Origin: Gnetum montanum
Lineage: Eukaryota > Streptophyta > Gnetopsida > Gnetales > Gnetaceae
Length of the DNA: 64,000 nt
Reading direction: 5' to 3'
Assembly (NCBI GenBank): GCA_015680685.1
Contig: MNCI01037900.1
Location: 426,291 to 490,290 of the forward strand
Shown here piece after piece: positions 47,090-61,000 of the stretch. How positions within the stretch are numbered: the first letter of the stretch is position 1; every line of letters starts with the position of its first letter. The notes under the pieces were generated by a model, which ran no database searches, had not been told where the DNA came from, and worked only from the letters and a program-made list of their open reading frames with translations. Both the position numbers and the translations under genes were made by a program.

Positions 47090-47500
47090 TCATCAATTGT
47101 AGATTCAGGAAGCTAGGAAGACATCTTGGACATCTGAGACATGTATATACCAAGAGCTAGAATATGACAAGAGATGTCCCAAGTATCTGGGAGATGTCTT
47201 GTCTAAACTAGAGACATCTTATTCTGGTCAGAGACATTTATCCCAGGCATGAGATGCCTCTAGGAAGACATCTAGCTTTAGGAGGAGATGTTTTGTCTAA
47301 ACAGAGATGTCTTGCCATGGAAAAAGATGTCTTATCTAAGAGCCAAAGTTGAGAGGAAGACATCTTGTCAAGCCTATAGATGACCCGTACAACCAAGGAA
47401 AGTTCCAAGTTAGCAATTCCAAGTTAGAAAACATCTGGGAAAGATGAGAACAAGAATGGAAACAACTGGGAATCTCCAAGTTGGTCATGGAAAAGGTTTT
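47090..47500. repeat. cluster of GATGTCT/AGACATC words
   Basis: About a dozen copies of AGATGTCT-like words and their reverse complements AGACATCT occur in 280 bp, spaced irregularly (20-35 bp). Similar words occur at 34730-34960 and 12020-12300, so it is probably copia LTR U3 sequence. 47500-47900 behind it has LTR-like leader text, but no ends were found. Confidence 0.5.
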
Positions 47501-49430
47501 CCTAGGGTTCTTATCTTATAATTGATAAATATTATTTTCTTTTTTCATATTTAACATGAGAATGAAAGCAGCATGAGAGTTTGAAAAGAGACTGCATGAG
47601 AGTGGTATGCATCTCTATGGTCAATTATGTGTGTTTGGTCATTCTGACTCTTGTGTGAGTTTGGATCTTAGTCCTGTGTGTAGGAGAGATCTAGTTTTGA
47701 TTGTGCCTTAAATTGAGGTCAATCATCTATGTGATTGTAGAAGCTCGTGCTCTACAATACCATTGAGTATGTAAGTGTTGTTGATTATAGGTTGCGAAAC
47801 CACTATAATTGTAATCTTCTTTTGAATTACTTGAAGATAGCTAGTTTTCTTATTTTTCAGCAATTGAATTATCTTCATATAATTTGGATTCAATGTGATT
47901 TTAAATTGTTAAAGCCAAACAAAGTAACCCTACTCCAAGAGTTCTTCATAGTCTCTATAGTCCTAGAAACATTAGTAGTATTTTCCATCTTCAAATCATT
48001 CCCTATCAAAAAAAAAATCTCTACTACAAAAACTCCAACAGAAACCCTCTTGATCGACAAAACAATAAAAGAATTTGTCACTGTTCAAAAATCCTTAAAA
48101 TTGATATTCCCATGGAGTTAATTAAAGCAAAAGGAACATGTCCATATAAACCAAATGATTACAACTGTTCAAGATCCATAAAAAATCCAAACCATGTTAA
48201 TTTGCAGTGTGCATAACTAAATACATTTAATATGAAGTGAAATGAAGTAGTTTGTGTGGGAATAAACACATAGAACATTATCCATGTGAAAAAAAATTTA
48301 GAACTCAAGTAGCATGAAAATTGAATGAGCCTAGAAGAGAAAGATATAGACAAGCGAAAGATGATAGTGAGATGTATAATGGAGAAGACACAAAAAAGAG
48401 TATTGTGTACACATGGAAAAGAACAATCCATGTAACCCAATCAAGTCCAACAAGCAAGTATAAGATTATTTGGAAAAGTGAGTGTGAACCAAGTCTCCTC
48501 ATCAATTATAAACATTGACAAAGATGGATGGAAATATCATTCATGGTGAATTCATATGATGCAAACCAAAGCTACAAGAACATTAGTAAAGGTGAGGAGG
48601 GTCTATATGTAGAATGGAAGACAAAACTTACTGACAAGGATGGAAACCAATGTAGATCAAAAGACAAACCAAATGACCATATCAACATCCATTTTATACA
48701 CAACTACGATAAATAGTGGCAAGATCCTAACAAACCATTTGAGCAAGTGAAACAAAACACTCAATGGAGAAAGAATACATGGACGCGAACAAGAACACTA
48801 CAACAAAAACAAGAAAACCCCCAAAAGATGGGAATGCCTACAAATACACAGAGGACTGAGATTCCAAACAATAGCATAAACCATGATTCATTCTATTTAA
48901 GAAAGAAATCACAATGTAAACTTGTGGAAATGTAATAACAATTCTAACAACCATTCGTGCACAAAACATATTTTATTCTTGCAATCAAACATTTCAACAC
49001 TTAAAACATTCCAAACATCAATTCGTTAACTTCTCTATAATTCTATCCTTTGAATAGAATATCATATCTTTTGATTTTAATTTAATAATTTGTTGCAAAG
49101 TCTTTATAAAAATTAAGATTTTCATACATCTACTACTAGAAATGGAGCATATTGATAAACTATAAACACCATGAGTTGAACTATGATAGGATTTAAAATA
49201 AAATTCAATGACAAGCATATTCAAGCTTATCAACATGATGACCTTTTTACAATATATTCTAAAATTAGTAATAAATATCTAAACCAATTTACCAATTTAG
49301 AGCAAGAACGAAAATGCAATGATTGGTCAACTTTTTGTGTCACTACCCAATAAACAAAGTTCATGTAACCTACTTTTCTAAATTTCATCAACAATATTTT
49401 CACTATGATCTTAATCACATTCTAAATCAT
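47501..49430. other. unassigned repeat-like sequence
   Basis: Open frames such as 47747-48121 (+) show no known motif and have low-complexity composition. I see no supported gene, RNA or element end. Confidence 0.4.
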
Positions 49431-49434
49431 AAAA

Positions 49435-49600
49435 ACAATGAGGTATTAAACTAGTAGCAAAGACTATTGATTTGAAAGCTCAACAATGAGGTGTTAACCT
49501 TGTAGTAAAGACTCTTGATTTGAAAGCTCATCATGAGTTCAATTCTAGTAGGCAATGTACAACCAGTAACTTTCCTCAGAAAAAGTCTTTAAAATTAACA
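49435..49600 (+). repeat. SINE-like sequence with internal duplication
   Basis: CCTTGTAGTAAAGACTC (A-box-like) and GAGTTCAATTCTAGTAGG (B-box-like) are spaced as in tRNA-derived SINEs. The part AGTA-AAGACT-TTGATTTGAAAGCTCA is duplicated about 50 bp apart (49454 and 49503). Confidence 0.4.
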
Positions 49601-49609
49601 TGATTAACA

Positions 49610-49920
49610 TGGTTTCATTTCAACAATTACATATTATGATCCCTAGGATTCCTCTTAACATTCATAACTTTCCTATTAACACCTAGAATTCCTCTTAACA
49701 TTAATAGCTTTCCTATTAATACTAGTGACTTTCCCTTTCTTTTGCAAGAGTCTTCAAAATTCCAATAATTACATACCATTATCCCTAGAATTCCTTGAAA
49801 CATTAGTAACTTTCCTATTAAGAATTACTCTTAACATTAGTAACTTTCCTATTAAAACAAACAACTTTCCATTTGCAAGAGTCTTCAAAATTAACATAGT
49901 TTCATTTCAAGAAATGCAAA
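49610..49920. repeat. imperfect repeats of TTAACATTAGTAACTTTCCTATTAA type
   Basis: The words CCCTAGAATTCCTCTTAACATT, AACTTTCCTATTAA and GCAAGAGTCTTCAAAATT recur in varying order, two to five times each. This shows past unequal duplications. Confidence 0.65.
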
Positions 49921-49934
49921 AATTATAAAGCCCT

Positions 49935-50245
49935 AAGAAATGAAAAAATTATAATGATGATAATTCAAATCATACTTAGGATATCAAAAATTATAATCAT
50001 GACAATTCAAAAGATTATAAAGCACCAAGAAATGAAAAAATTATAATGATGACAATCCAAATCATACTTAAGACATCAAAAAATTATAATGATGACAATT
50101 CAAATCATACTTAAGACATCAAAAAATTATAATGATGACAATTCAAATCATACTTAAGACATCAAAAAATTATAATGATGACAATTCAAATCATACTTAA
50201 GACATCAAAAAATTATAATGATGACAATTCAAATTATGAATTCTA
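49935..50245. repeat. 43-bp tandem repeat
   Basis: Units begin TTATAATGATGACAAT at 50041, 50084, 50127, 50170 and 50213, exactly 43 bp apart and nearly identical. Two diverged units precede them (from about 49938). No coding frame crosses it. Confidence 0.92.
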
Positions 50246-50524
50246 TTTCTTTATAATTCTTCTAAATTATGAAGTTGATTATATATCAATAATGCTTTAT
50301 AAAACCAATAAATTATGAATCTAAACCAACAAGGTACTTCCTAAAATTAATTTTATTCTATTACCAAAATTACAAATCAAAATCAAAAAATTCAAGGAAA
50401 AAATTTCTTTTAAGCCAATTAATAGCATAAGTAAGGTGTAGTTACAGCAATAATCATAAAAGAAAATTCAAAAACTCCCCATTCCAAAGATATGAACATA
50501 TCCATGATAGAGAATAATATAAGA

Positions 50525-51400
50525 ACTTTTTTTTTTTTTGAAAAAAATGTTCAAGCAATATCATTCCAAAAAAAAAGGTTGTACAAATGTACAATGTGGG
50601 TCATCAACCCCAAGCCCCACCCCAACCACATGGCTCCACGGCCCACCACATGTGCCAAAACATGCATCCACAAGAATCGACTAGTCTTGCAAACCACCAA
50701 TTCGGAGAACAACCACCCTAAAGCCCCAGCATAGGCAAGACACCACCAAGGCAAAATAAAAAAAAATCAACACACCAAACAACAAAAACAAACAAAGAAA
50801 CACCCACCCCCACCCTCGGTCCAGCCAAGCTGTGTTGAGTTACAAAAGCACATCCAACCCCAAGCCACCGCTCCTCGCCGTCATGGTCAACCACGAAATC
50901 AACCCACTGCATTCAACCACAACAAAAGCCTCAAAAGCCATTAAGGTAGCTGCAGTCTGCATAACAAAAGCCTCAAAAGCCATTAAGGTAGCTGCAGTCT
51001 GCATAACCGTGGTGCTGGGCCCAAGCACCAATCTTTGATTGTTCACTTCAATGTGCTACACCAGGCCCAATGCTCAACGAACACCGCTTCCATCCATTGG
51101 AGATCATGCAATGCTTCCCATCTGGTCCAAGCCACATTGAGTTACAAAAGCACATCCAACCCCAAGCCACCGCTCCTTGCCGTCATGGTCAACCATGAAA
51201 TCAACCCACTGCATTCAACCACAACAAAAGCCTCAACAGAAGCCTCAGAAGCCACTAAGGTAGCTACAGTCTGCATATAACCATGGTGCTGGGCCCAAGC
51301 ACCAATCTCTGATTGTTCACTTCAATGAGCTACACCAAGCCCAATGCTCAACAAACACCACTTCCATCCATTGGAGATCATGCAATGCCTCCCATCTAGT
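50525..51400 (-). mobile_element. retroelement-like segment with a poly(A)-like tract and a 302-bp tandem duplication
   Basis: On the minus strand a frame ending LMTHIVHLYNLFFWNDIA (50551-50754) is followed by an A run (plus T tract at about 50528-50540), as at a LINE 3' end. Upstream, about 300 bp is duplicated (GAGTTACAAAAGCACATCCAA at 50837 and 51139). The first copy also contains a 42-bp direct duplication (50921 and 50963). I cannot assign a family. Confidence 0.45.
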
Positions 51401-52041
51401 CTCTTGTATATATTGTATATATTGTAAATGACAGGTAACATTTAAAGGTGCATGTTTACGAGTAAAGAGGACGACACTTACTTTATAGCACAAATCGTAA
51501 AAAAACGGCATTTGATGGCCAATATTCAGCCCTCGGTACCTCTGTACATCTAAGGGATCATTCAATCAGTGATATCATGTTGGAATTCGTTTTATAACTT
51601 TTAGTACATTCATGACTCTTGTTCGCTTTATAGTTTCATTGAGAACTACACCAGTTAAACAATAGTCGAAAAAATAAATTATTGTCAAACCGTCCTCTCT
51701 GTAACAAACATCATATGTTTGGGGAGAGGAAATGCAAGCAAACAGCAATAGTTTTTTACGTAAACAAGCAATACAAATGATAAAATAATAATGTCAAACC
51801 TTCTCACGGCAACATCATAAAGCATATTTGAAATTTGCGAATACCAAGGGAAGAAATGTCGCCAGTGGATACACTTAATCAACAATATAGCATACATTCC
51901 ATACACACTAAAAGAAACCAAACTCCGAAGAATCACAACAGCAAATAGCTCTGGACCTGCTTCATCTTGAATATCAAAAGCAATAAAAGAAACTGCATAC
52001 AGTGACCCAAGCTCCAAATATTATGTCACATACCCTTGGCT
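51401..52041 (-). other. 3' UTR and downstream of the SFH gene
   Basis: This is the sequence after the TGA at 52042. An accidental frame here (51685-52017) looks hydrophobic but is not in frame with the gene. No clear AATAAA signal was found on the minus strand. Confidence 0.5.
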
Positions 52042-55000
52042 TCACCAGCAAAATCTTCTCTTCTGCAGAAATTAAAGAAAAAATTAAAATAGTTCTTTTT
52101 ACAATCATCTGTAAGTTGCATGCATGCAGCAAACCTCCCCATATTGAACATCTTTGTTTGGTATAAAACATCAATCTTTTCATTTGACAATTATCAGAAT
52201 ATCTAGCCTCGTGCTTCATTTCTTTAACTTATCTATATGATAAAAATTTATATCATGAAAAGACATTAATATACAAAGATACAGGTAAAACTTTTACACA
52301 ACGAAATATATATATTCTACAATATCTAATGATTAGCAAGCAAAGCCATGTCGCTCTGTATAGATTCCAGAAGCTCAATAAAATGGACCATGCTTTTAAT
52401 GATAAAGAAAAAAACAAAAAGGAGAAATGATCTCACATGGAATTTGGACTCTTTTAGACGATCAATAATTTCCAGAAGCTCCTCTTGTTTAGCCAGGGCA
52501 TCCCTCAAAGCCTGCAGGATATTCAGGAAGAGGTGATGGGAAATAAGATGATGAGATGTTCCATAGAGAAATAAGGAATTCACTAAATAATAAAATGAAA
52601 AAGTTTGGCTAACCTTTCTGGTTGTTTCAAGTTCAGTTTCTAAAGTTTGGATACGGGATATAGCCTCATTCAACATTTCTTCCTTTTCTGCCGGCATTTG
52701 TGGAGGCTTTGTGTTCAATTCAGCAACCTTCTCTTCCAAGGACTGCAGTCTTCTTAGTACAGAAGGAAGAACATCATTCTCAGAGAAGTCACAGGCAGGC
52801 AAAGGATGGGGGGATTCAGCTCTGGGCACATTATCATAATCATACATGGACACGCCAGAAAATCCACCACTCATCTTGCTTCCCTTTAAGTCTTTCTTTT
52901 CATTACGCCAAGTGACAGATCGAATCAAAGTGACTACACTCATAACCAAAGCCATAAAAATAGTAGTAATCTGCATATAGAATCTTGAAGATGCTTTCTT
53001 ATCGTCTTCAGGATCACTGAAAGCTGCACAAAATGTAGATAGAAAATTGGAGTCAAGAAAATAAAATACATATATGAAGTCTTTATACTGAAATTCTACA
53101 GATTCCGCATTATTGCAAATACTAACAACTTGGATTCCAAAGGCTAATTTTGTTCGTTCCTTGAAAGAAAAACTCAACTTCTTATTTTCAGAGGTTTCTT
53201 AAAAGAAAGACTCGGCTTTTATTTTCAGTGTAATACTGCTTGGATCTTGTTTGCATAGGATTTTCCAAAGAATCTATACAGAAAACAACACAACCAATTC
53301 ACCTGCTTAAAAATTTTATTTCCAAATCAATTACCTGTTAGGTTTATTTTGTATTTGTTTGCTTATGAAAGTTATGTTGGTGCTAAAACTCATGTCAAAT
53401 TTTAAAATGGCCATCATATTTATCCCTAATAGACCCCATAATATGTACATCACTGTATTATGCATCTCATGCCCAAGTCAAATAGTAAAAAAATTTATAC
53501 CGTAAGTCTACAGCATAACCAAGCTAGTATTATTTCAAGCTATTCAGGGGGTCAATGTCACAATCTGTGGACAAAGGCTTTTCAATAGGGACTTCAGAAG
53601 CACAAAATCCAATAAAATAGAGTGAAATAACAGCAACTTCATTTTTGAAAGAAACCATGAAATATATTCTCAAACACCTACCCTACCAATTTCCTCATAA
53701 AGGTGACCAGACCCTGTCATGTGAATCTAAACCTTTACAGGTTTAACCACATAAATTATAATGAGCATATATAACAGAACAACTTTGGCAGCTAAAACCA
53801 GGTAAAATTGGTAGTGAAACATTCTGCAGTACAAAATTCACGTATAAACTACAGATGGAGACGCATAGCAAGCACATGGAAGAGATCATGTAAACATCAA
53901 GCAAAAAGCTTTATATGTCCAAGATATGATATAAACACAAACAGCTGTGGGCCCATCCCTGGCTCACCAGATGTAAAAGATCATGCTTGAGTTCCAAGGT
54001 AGAGATACTTTGGCACTTGCAGCTCTGTTTCATATTCAAGTGACTCAACCTTCAATCTTTGTGAAAATATATAAGCATATCTTAAATTTCCCAATTAATT
54101 ACAATTTTCAACTCTTCGTGTCATTTATAGACAACTTTTGGACATCAACAGTTTTAGTCTTACGGTTGATTATTTTGCACGCACACAATCCAGGACATTA
54201 GAACCAACAGCTTTGGAACATTTGTACACAGAGCAATTACAGAAAACAGTGCATATAAGCAGTTGCATGGTATGTTAGGTAGGAAAACAAACACAGTATA
54301 TAAGCTTCTCAGTCTACAAGAGCCTTACCCAATGTAATATTTAAAAATAAAATAAACGATAAACTACAAACAACCAAAATCATAAAATAGAATTTATAAA
54401 AATAAAATATTCAAAATAAAAAATAAAATAGTTATTAGTCAATACACACGAATAGAAAGTTGGAACAGGATAGTGTCAAGACTAAGGAAAATATGTCACG
54501 TGATCTAAAAACATTATTGCCACTATAAAATTCCAGGCTAGCGATTCTGTCATAAAAATATGTTTCATACCCATACAGCAAATATGACAAAATATGATAA
54601 AAGGACCATATGGACTGACGAGTTAGAATGTACACTACCTTTAGGAATTGTTGTCCTGTCAACATTAACTTTTGTCTTATATCCAACATCTACAGCCTTG
54701 TCAACCATGGGAACATATTCGTCATATTCCGAGTTCCCACTATTAGAATTTTGCTGCCACGAACTTTTCCCCTACAGATACATAAAGGCAGTTATGTCTT
54801 AAAACTAATTTGTGCAGCCCTTGGTTATTATCAGTAATTAAGCTATAAATTCACAATATATACGTATAATTTGGCCAAAAAAATCTTTGAGATATTTAAA
54901 GTTAAAACGTTCATGGATTTGAATTTTGATTTAACAAAAAACATGAAATCAACAGTTGTGGACATAGGTATATTATCCTATCATTTTATTTGAAGCGCAA

Positions 55001-58000
55001 GATCTGCATAAAGATCTAATTTGCAACATTTATTGGCAAATGCTCCAGGTAATTTATGTTCCACAAACTACTGAACTGAAAAAGAAATGTTCAGCATGCA
55101 TAATTGGCATCCCTGCTAAAGTGTGTCGGCATTAACATAACAAAAAATATTTCGCCTCACAAAGTGAAGAAAATGAGAAACTATTTAGTGTGACAAAGTG
55201 GAGATGTTGCCCAGAACAATTGGAAGAAGGAATATGCATAATCACAGTAACAAAATTAGGCTTCCCTCAAATTGTGCCCAGCAGCAACATTACAACATAC
55301 AAATTAAAATTATTTAGCATGACAAAGTGACGATGTTCCATCAACAGGTAATTGGCCTCTCAGTTAAAATTAACCATAGATGCTATCAGTAATAAAAAAA
55401 TAACTAAGATGCCACCGATATCAACCTTACAAAGAAAAAGAATCAAACTTACCTCTTCATGCACAGGAGTTAATCTTACTATTGCAGGACCCCGCTGTGC
55501 TTTTGGAGATACAACATCTTCCACGTCAGAACCTGACTCTGCAGTAGATGTATCACCACCACTCTTTTAACATTCAACAAGGCACAAATGTGTTAGAATC
55601 ATTTTGGCAAAGCCTTAAATCCATATATACTCGTAAAATCATGTCACTGTAATGATCAAGTTTGCCAACACTTAGTTTACCTTTATGTATTGAGGTTTGC
55701 TTAGACAAATGGTTTTTCCCTCACCAGTAATTGTCACAATCTGTCTTGCAAATTTAGCCTCACCATTTTTTACCAACTGTGTCAGAAGAGTTTATGTTAT
55801 AAATTATGGCTAATTTCAACACCATCTACTAAACGAAGAAGCCTTGTGTAAACAATGAAAACTGTTTAATTGATTTTGACAACTATGAACCTTCATAATC
55901 TCTGAATCCTTCCATGGACCCTTGTCAGATGAAAGGCAACAACCTCCGTCCTCAGCACATGTGCATGTGCCCCCAAGAAATTCAGGCAAATTGCTATTCA
56001 AAGAACAACGGTGGAATATAACAGTTAGATTTTGTTCACCTATCGAAACTGACAAAATAAAAGGTGATTTCTATGTAGGGTACCTAGCATCAATAACTTC
56101 CAGGAGCCTGGCCTGATATTTGTTCCCAAGAACCTGCGCTAACAAAAAACAAACATAACATATACAATGGCATAATTCAAAATGACAGTTCAAAAAAGCA
56201 CAACACACAGTCTCAGGAAAACACAACAAACAATCTGACATGAATCTTTGCAGCAGTCTTAGGATCAATGAAGCCCTTAATTGTGTTCCACAGCATTCTA
56301 AAACCGGCACCAGCATTTATGATGAACATTTGGCATAGTGTCTGCAATAAGTTAACCACAATACTCCTGTTAAGTAACATGCTGCACAAGAAATGCCTAC
56401 TCAATCACAACATATGAATTAAATGCACCTACTCAATCACAACATACGAATTAAATGTGTTACGTGTCGGGCAAAATGAAAACACAAAATATACCTCAGG
56501 GTAATTTTCTCCATCAATTTTTTGTATCCGCATAAGAAGTTCTCTCGCGGCCTTGTTCATATTCTTCAGACCCTGGCAATTGGTATATCCACATATCAAG
56601 TAGTGTAAATGTACAACTGCATTTGATATATAACTGCAATGATGATCACTAAAATCCAAAGAAAACATTAAAACCATACAATCATACATACCACACACTG
56701 CACATCTAATATCGTTGTTGTAGAATCAATATGTTTTTTTGCAGCCACAGAACATGCAGGAAATTTTACATTGAAGGCCTTCTCGAATTCCTGAACATGA
56801 TATTTCAGATACCTTTCTATTGTAGTAACTTGCATAAGCTTATTAGGTTCAACTTTGCCAATTCTCTCTATATAGACTGGCCTTCCTTCCTTGTCAACTC
56901 CATGGTGACCCTGAGGGTAGTACTTTAGGACTTCAGGAAGTTCTTTGAAATCAAAGTCCTAAAGGAGTACATCAAACAAGAATTAGAAAGACTGGAATTT
57001 GACACCTTCGTGTACTTCAGGCAGCAAAACAATGCCTCAGAAACTTTTAGTAAGCAATGTTAGAACCATGCACATACAAATCTCTTTTCTTACAACTAAA
57101 AACTTGCAAAATGAGATTCCAATGAACTATGATACAGCTATAAGTATTCATATAACAAAACACCCATTGAAATATCTATAGCATTGTATTTCAAAAGAAA
57201 CCAGGTAAGACCAGATGTCTCAAAAAGAAATAACAGAATATCAAATAATGTGAGATGATGAAGTATTCAGTAGTACAGCTTTCCTAGCATGACCTGAATT
57301 AAAGGTCTGCAACGGCCATAGTGCACTATAACTTCAATTAATTCTAGCTGGCAACCACAAATGATGAGTAAACCATGCAAATATCCATTATTATTTGAAC
57401 CAGATATGTTCAAACCATGAAACTGAAATTTACAAAAGTTTATAAAAGAAGCATAGGTTCCTACCCACTTAAGGCATTAAGACATGAAACCATAAACAAA
57501 TTTCAGACCAGCTGTCGAATGGCCAACTGGCCATGGAAGCAATAATTGTTTGTCTTGCTTGACACACAAAATAAGAAAAGGATATATCTGGTATCCATTG
57601 CTTTAGGTGCCACAAAAAAAAGGCTATAATAACCTGAAACTTGTTTCTTTTTCATTTATTTAAATAATAACAAAGAAAAACTGATGGATCACAGAAGGAA
57701 TCTTAAAGCCTTGACAATTGAGGGAAGGTCGGAAATCATTTGAATATTCTTTACGTGCATGAATAACATAGACAAGTGTTTACCTCCTCAATAGTATCAG
57801 CACCAAATTCTTTCCTCCACTGGAGCATCTGAGCCCACATCTGTTTCGACTTTTCAATGTCAAATTTCCTTGCTTTGAGAAACCTGTGTTGCATTATGAA
57901 AAGATCAATCTAATTAAAAATCAACTTTATCTGGTAAATTGAGCAGAAGAAACTCATTAAGCCTCCTACATGTCTACACCATTTTTCTTAACAACCGTTA

Positions 58001-61000
58001 AATATTAAACACTTTATCAAATGCTTCCCTTATGATTCTAACAAACTATTGACACTTGCCTGAGCATCATGTGATAATCATCATGTTTGGAAGGCAAAAG
58101 ATCCTCGCTAACGAGGGCTTGTCGGAAGCCATCAACAGCTTTTTGCTCCTCAAAATCTCTCACATCCTGGATTGAAAATGCACTAACCTTCCTTCTACTT
58201 TTTTTCTTCAATGAATGTCTGAATTTTGTAGAGGCATTAATTGCTTTCTTTTTGAGAGAACCCATTCTTGTCCTCCTCCTTTCATCTTCAGAGTTCTCTA
58301 CATCAGATTTTCTCTCTCTTCTCTCATCCTGAGCAGATGACCCTTCAAAACCTGCACAAGTCTCGGAATGATTAATATTCATAAACATTGCCAGCAAAAT
58401 CATTCCTGAAATTTCCTTCAAAGTCAACAATCAAACGTAACAAAAAGCAATTTACTCAGGATAAATTTACCAAAAATTTCTCCCGACAAACAATCAAAAA
58501 GGACACAGCCCTTGCACATAACTCCTAATGTTCCTCTATAAGTCAAATTTGCATAACCAGTTCAGTTAAGGATGTTTGGCCAGCAAAACCTTAATTCAAT
58601 AATCATCAGCTCTGTGAAAAGCTGGATACCATTCACCTTCTTCCAAACATTATTTTCTGTCCCACTCCCTTCCAAAATACCAATTATGCCAAACATAATT
58701 CAAAATTTCATACAAAGTTTGCCTTGTCAAACAGTAGAGAATGTCAATATAAGAATTTGCAAAGTTTAGGCCTTCTGTATGCCTCCATAATGTAGAAATT
58801 AAAATCTTTTTCAGAATTTCTTGCAATTTTTTATGACCAAAATCAAATTGCATATGCAAAGTTAACACACAAGGTGCCATCTTCAATTACTTTCCAGTTT
58901 TAACTAGCATATGTCCATAAAATGTCAACTTACACATTATAAAACTGAAACTGAAACTGAAACTTAACTGTTTTATAACATCCATGTGCACACCTTAGGG
59001 ATCTATTGAACTGAAAATAATTTCAGCCAATATCTTTTGCCCTATTCACTTCTCAATATAACCCACTGAGATGGAACATGTGACTTGTACAATGCAAGAG
59101 ACAAACCTTACCAACAAATTACACCTCATTATATCCATGCCCTGGAAAGAGTATAATAGAACATCCAAGTAAAACCCAGCACAACAGTCAGGAACTGAAA
59201 AATACACTAAGGGCATGATTCCACAGAAAACCTATCAGATTAAGTTACGGTTTTCAAGAAGTGCTGTTTTCCTCTTAAGCTTGCATTACATTTAAAAGAG
59301 TTCACTCAGTTAAAAATTGCTTTGACAGCTTTGGCAAATGTGGTATAGTTGTGTAAAATGCAACATTTGGAATTGAAATTTCTCATAATTAGAGAGAAAA
59401 GCTTAGAGAGTTTAGTAAAACGCTCTCACTGCATGGCATAGATTTTGCAACAAAATACAATAAATTGAATACATTATTGAGTCATCGGCTATTATAATAT
59501 GAACTTCTAAGACAACTAACATTACGAACATACTAAGCCAGGAAATATCAACAGACTCAAATTACGCTCTGGAGTAGGATGATTCTAATATTCCTAAACG
59601 ATTTTGGAAAAAACTATTATAATGCTCATAAGGCTGTTTTAGCACTGCAGCAGCTGCAGGGGTGACATATATATATATCCTGCCCAAGATACATTAGTAA
59701 CACTGAATGCACCAATAACAAGCATTGAAGCACCAGAAATAGCAGAATGCATTCAGGAAGGTGCATGCAAGAGGCAACATCAAGTTAAACAGAGATTAAT
59801 TAGCAAATACAAGAATCATTATGAATTCAAACAAACGCATAATTAGAAAAAAAAATGAAAGATGAGTGTAAAGAAGCTGGAAAGAAACCAACAGGAAGTA
59901 AGAAGAATGAAATGAAGGCAACCAAACAAGTTGGTCACTTTGGCCACAGCCTTTTCATTATGAATAGATAAAATTTCTCTCTCAATTGAACAGCAACAAA
60001 CTATTCAATGATTATTTTTCCTCCACCATTAAGATTATAACTATTCAACAATTATTTTTTCCTTGGCCATTTATGTTACCTGGCTAGCTCAATCTCCCAA
60101 CCTCTGAAATCTTTAGCTTCCAAAGATCAGAACATCAAACAATTACATTTCTAAAAATGTTCTTTCAATGTCTATGAAACTTTTTCCTAAAACACAAATG
60201 AAGTTAGTTGATAGTTTACATGTCTTAAATGACTAATGGTCTCAGTCCTACGTGCTACCTTTTCCTTTATACATTTCATCTTCTATTCATGAGGATTCTT
60301 CCTAAGAATTCTGAAACACACAGGTTCCCACCCAACTTTGTGCCAACATCATGGTACACTGCACATGTGACAATAATCCAATGAAAGTGCACAAAGCCAA
60401 ATGACTAGCTTTTCTAATTAAAAAAGGCATAATGCTTATCACAAATGCATTTGAATATTTTATCGTCATGATACTAAACACAGCCAGTATAAAGTCAACC
60501 CCTAGTACATCTATAAAGCTTCCTAAATGTAAAACATTGTGTACTTCAGAGCATCAACTACAATCTTGCCTTCTTATGCACTCAGAAAAAGGCAGGATAA
60601 GAAGAAAATTGCTTCTTGAGTGTTGCAACTCCTTACCCTAATTTCTATCTTTTTGAGGCTGACACTTGAATGGAACCCCCAAGTCTCCATAACATGAACC
60701 ATTTTCTAAATGTTCATGTTCAGTTTTTAGTTTTTACCATCTTTTTTCAATCATGATCAGCTTTCCAATTGTCTTCATTTTCAAACTTGTAACACTGATG
60801 TCTACCTTAACCTTGAATGCAAAGAAGAAATATGCCATTCGGCCACTCCAGTAAAAATGTAGCTGCTTTCTACATCTTCTATATTAAAACATTCCTTTCA
60901 GAAGGCCTAAGAGAATATAAAATTAGCTGTTTTGGCTTTCCTCAGGTCCTCATCTCTTATGTTCAATTAGATCTGTTACATAGCACAATTTCTTTGGATT

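Noticed and set aside
47747-48121. 124-codon plus-strand frame
   Set aside because: It shows no motif, low-complexity composition and no repeated occurrence. It may be LTR leader sequence.
51685-52017. 110-codon hydrophobic frame below the SFH gene that could be a small membrane protein
   Set aside because: It lies in the 3' UTR right after the KRRFCW stop. Its apparent upstream continuation is in another frame, and the candidate 41-bp intron joining them is too short.
59640-59690. Microsatellite (TA)n in intron 1 of SFH
   Set aside because: It is very short (about 12 bp) and has no sign of function.
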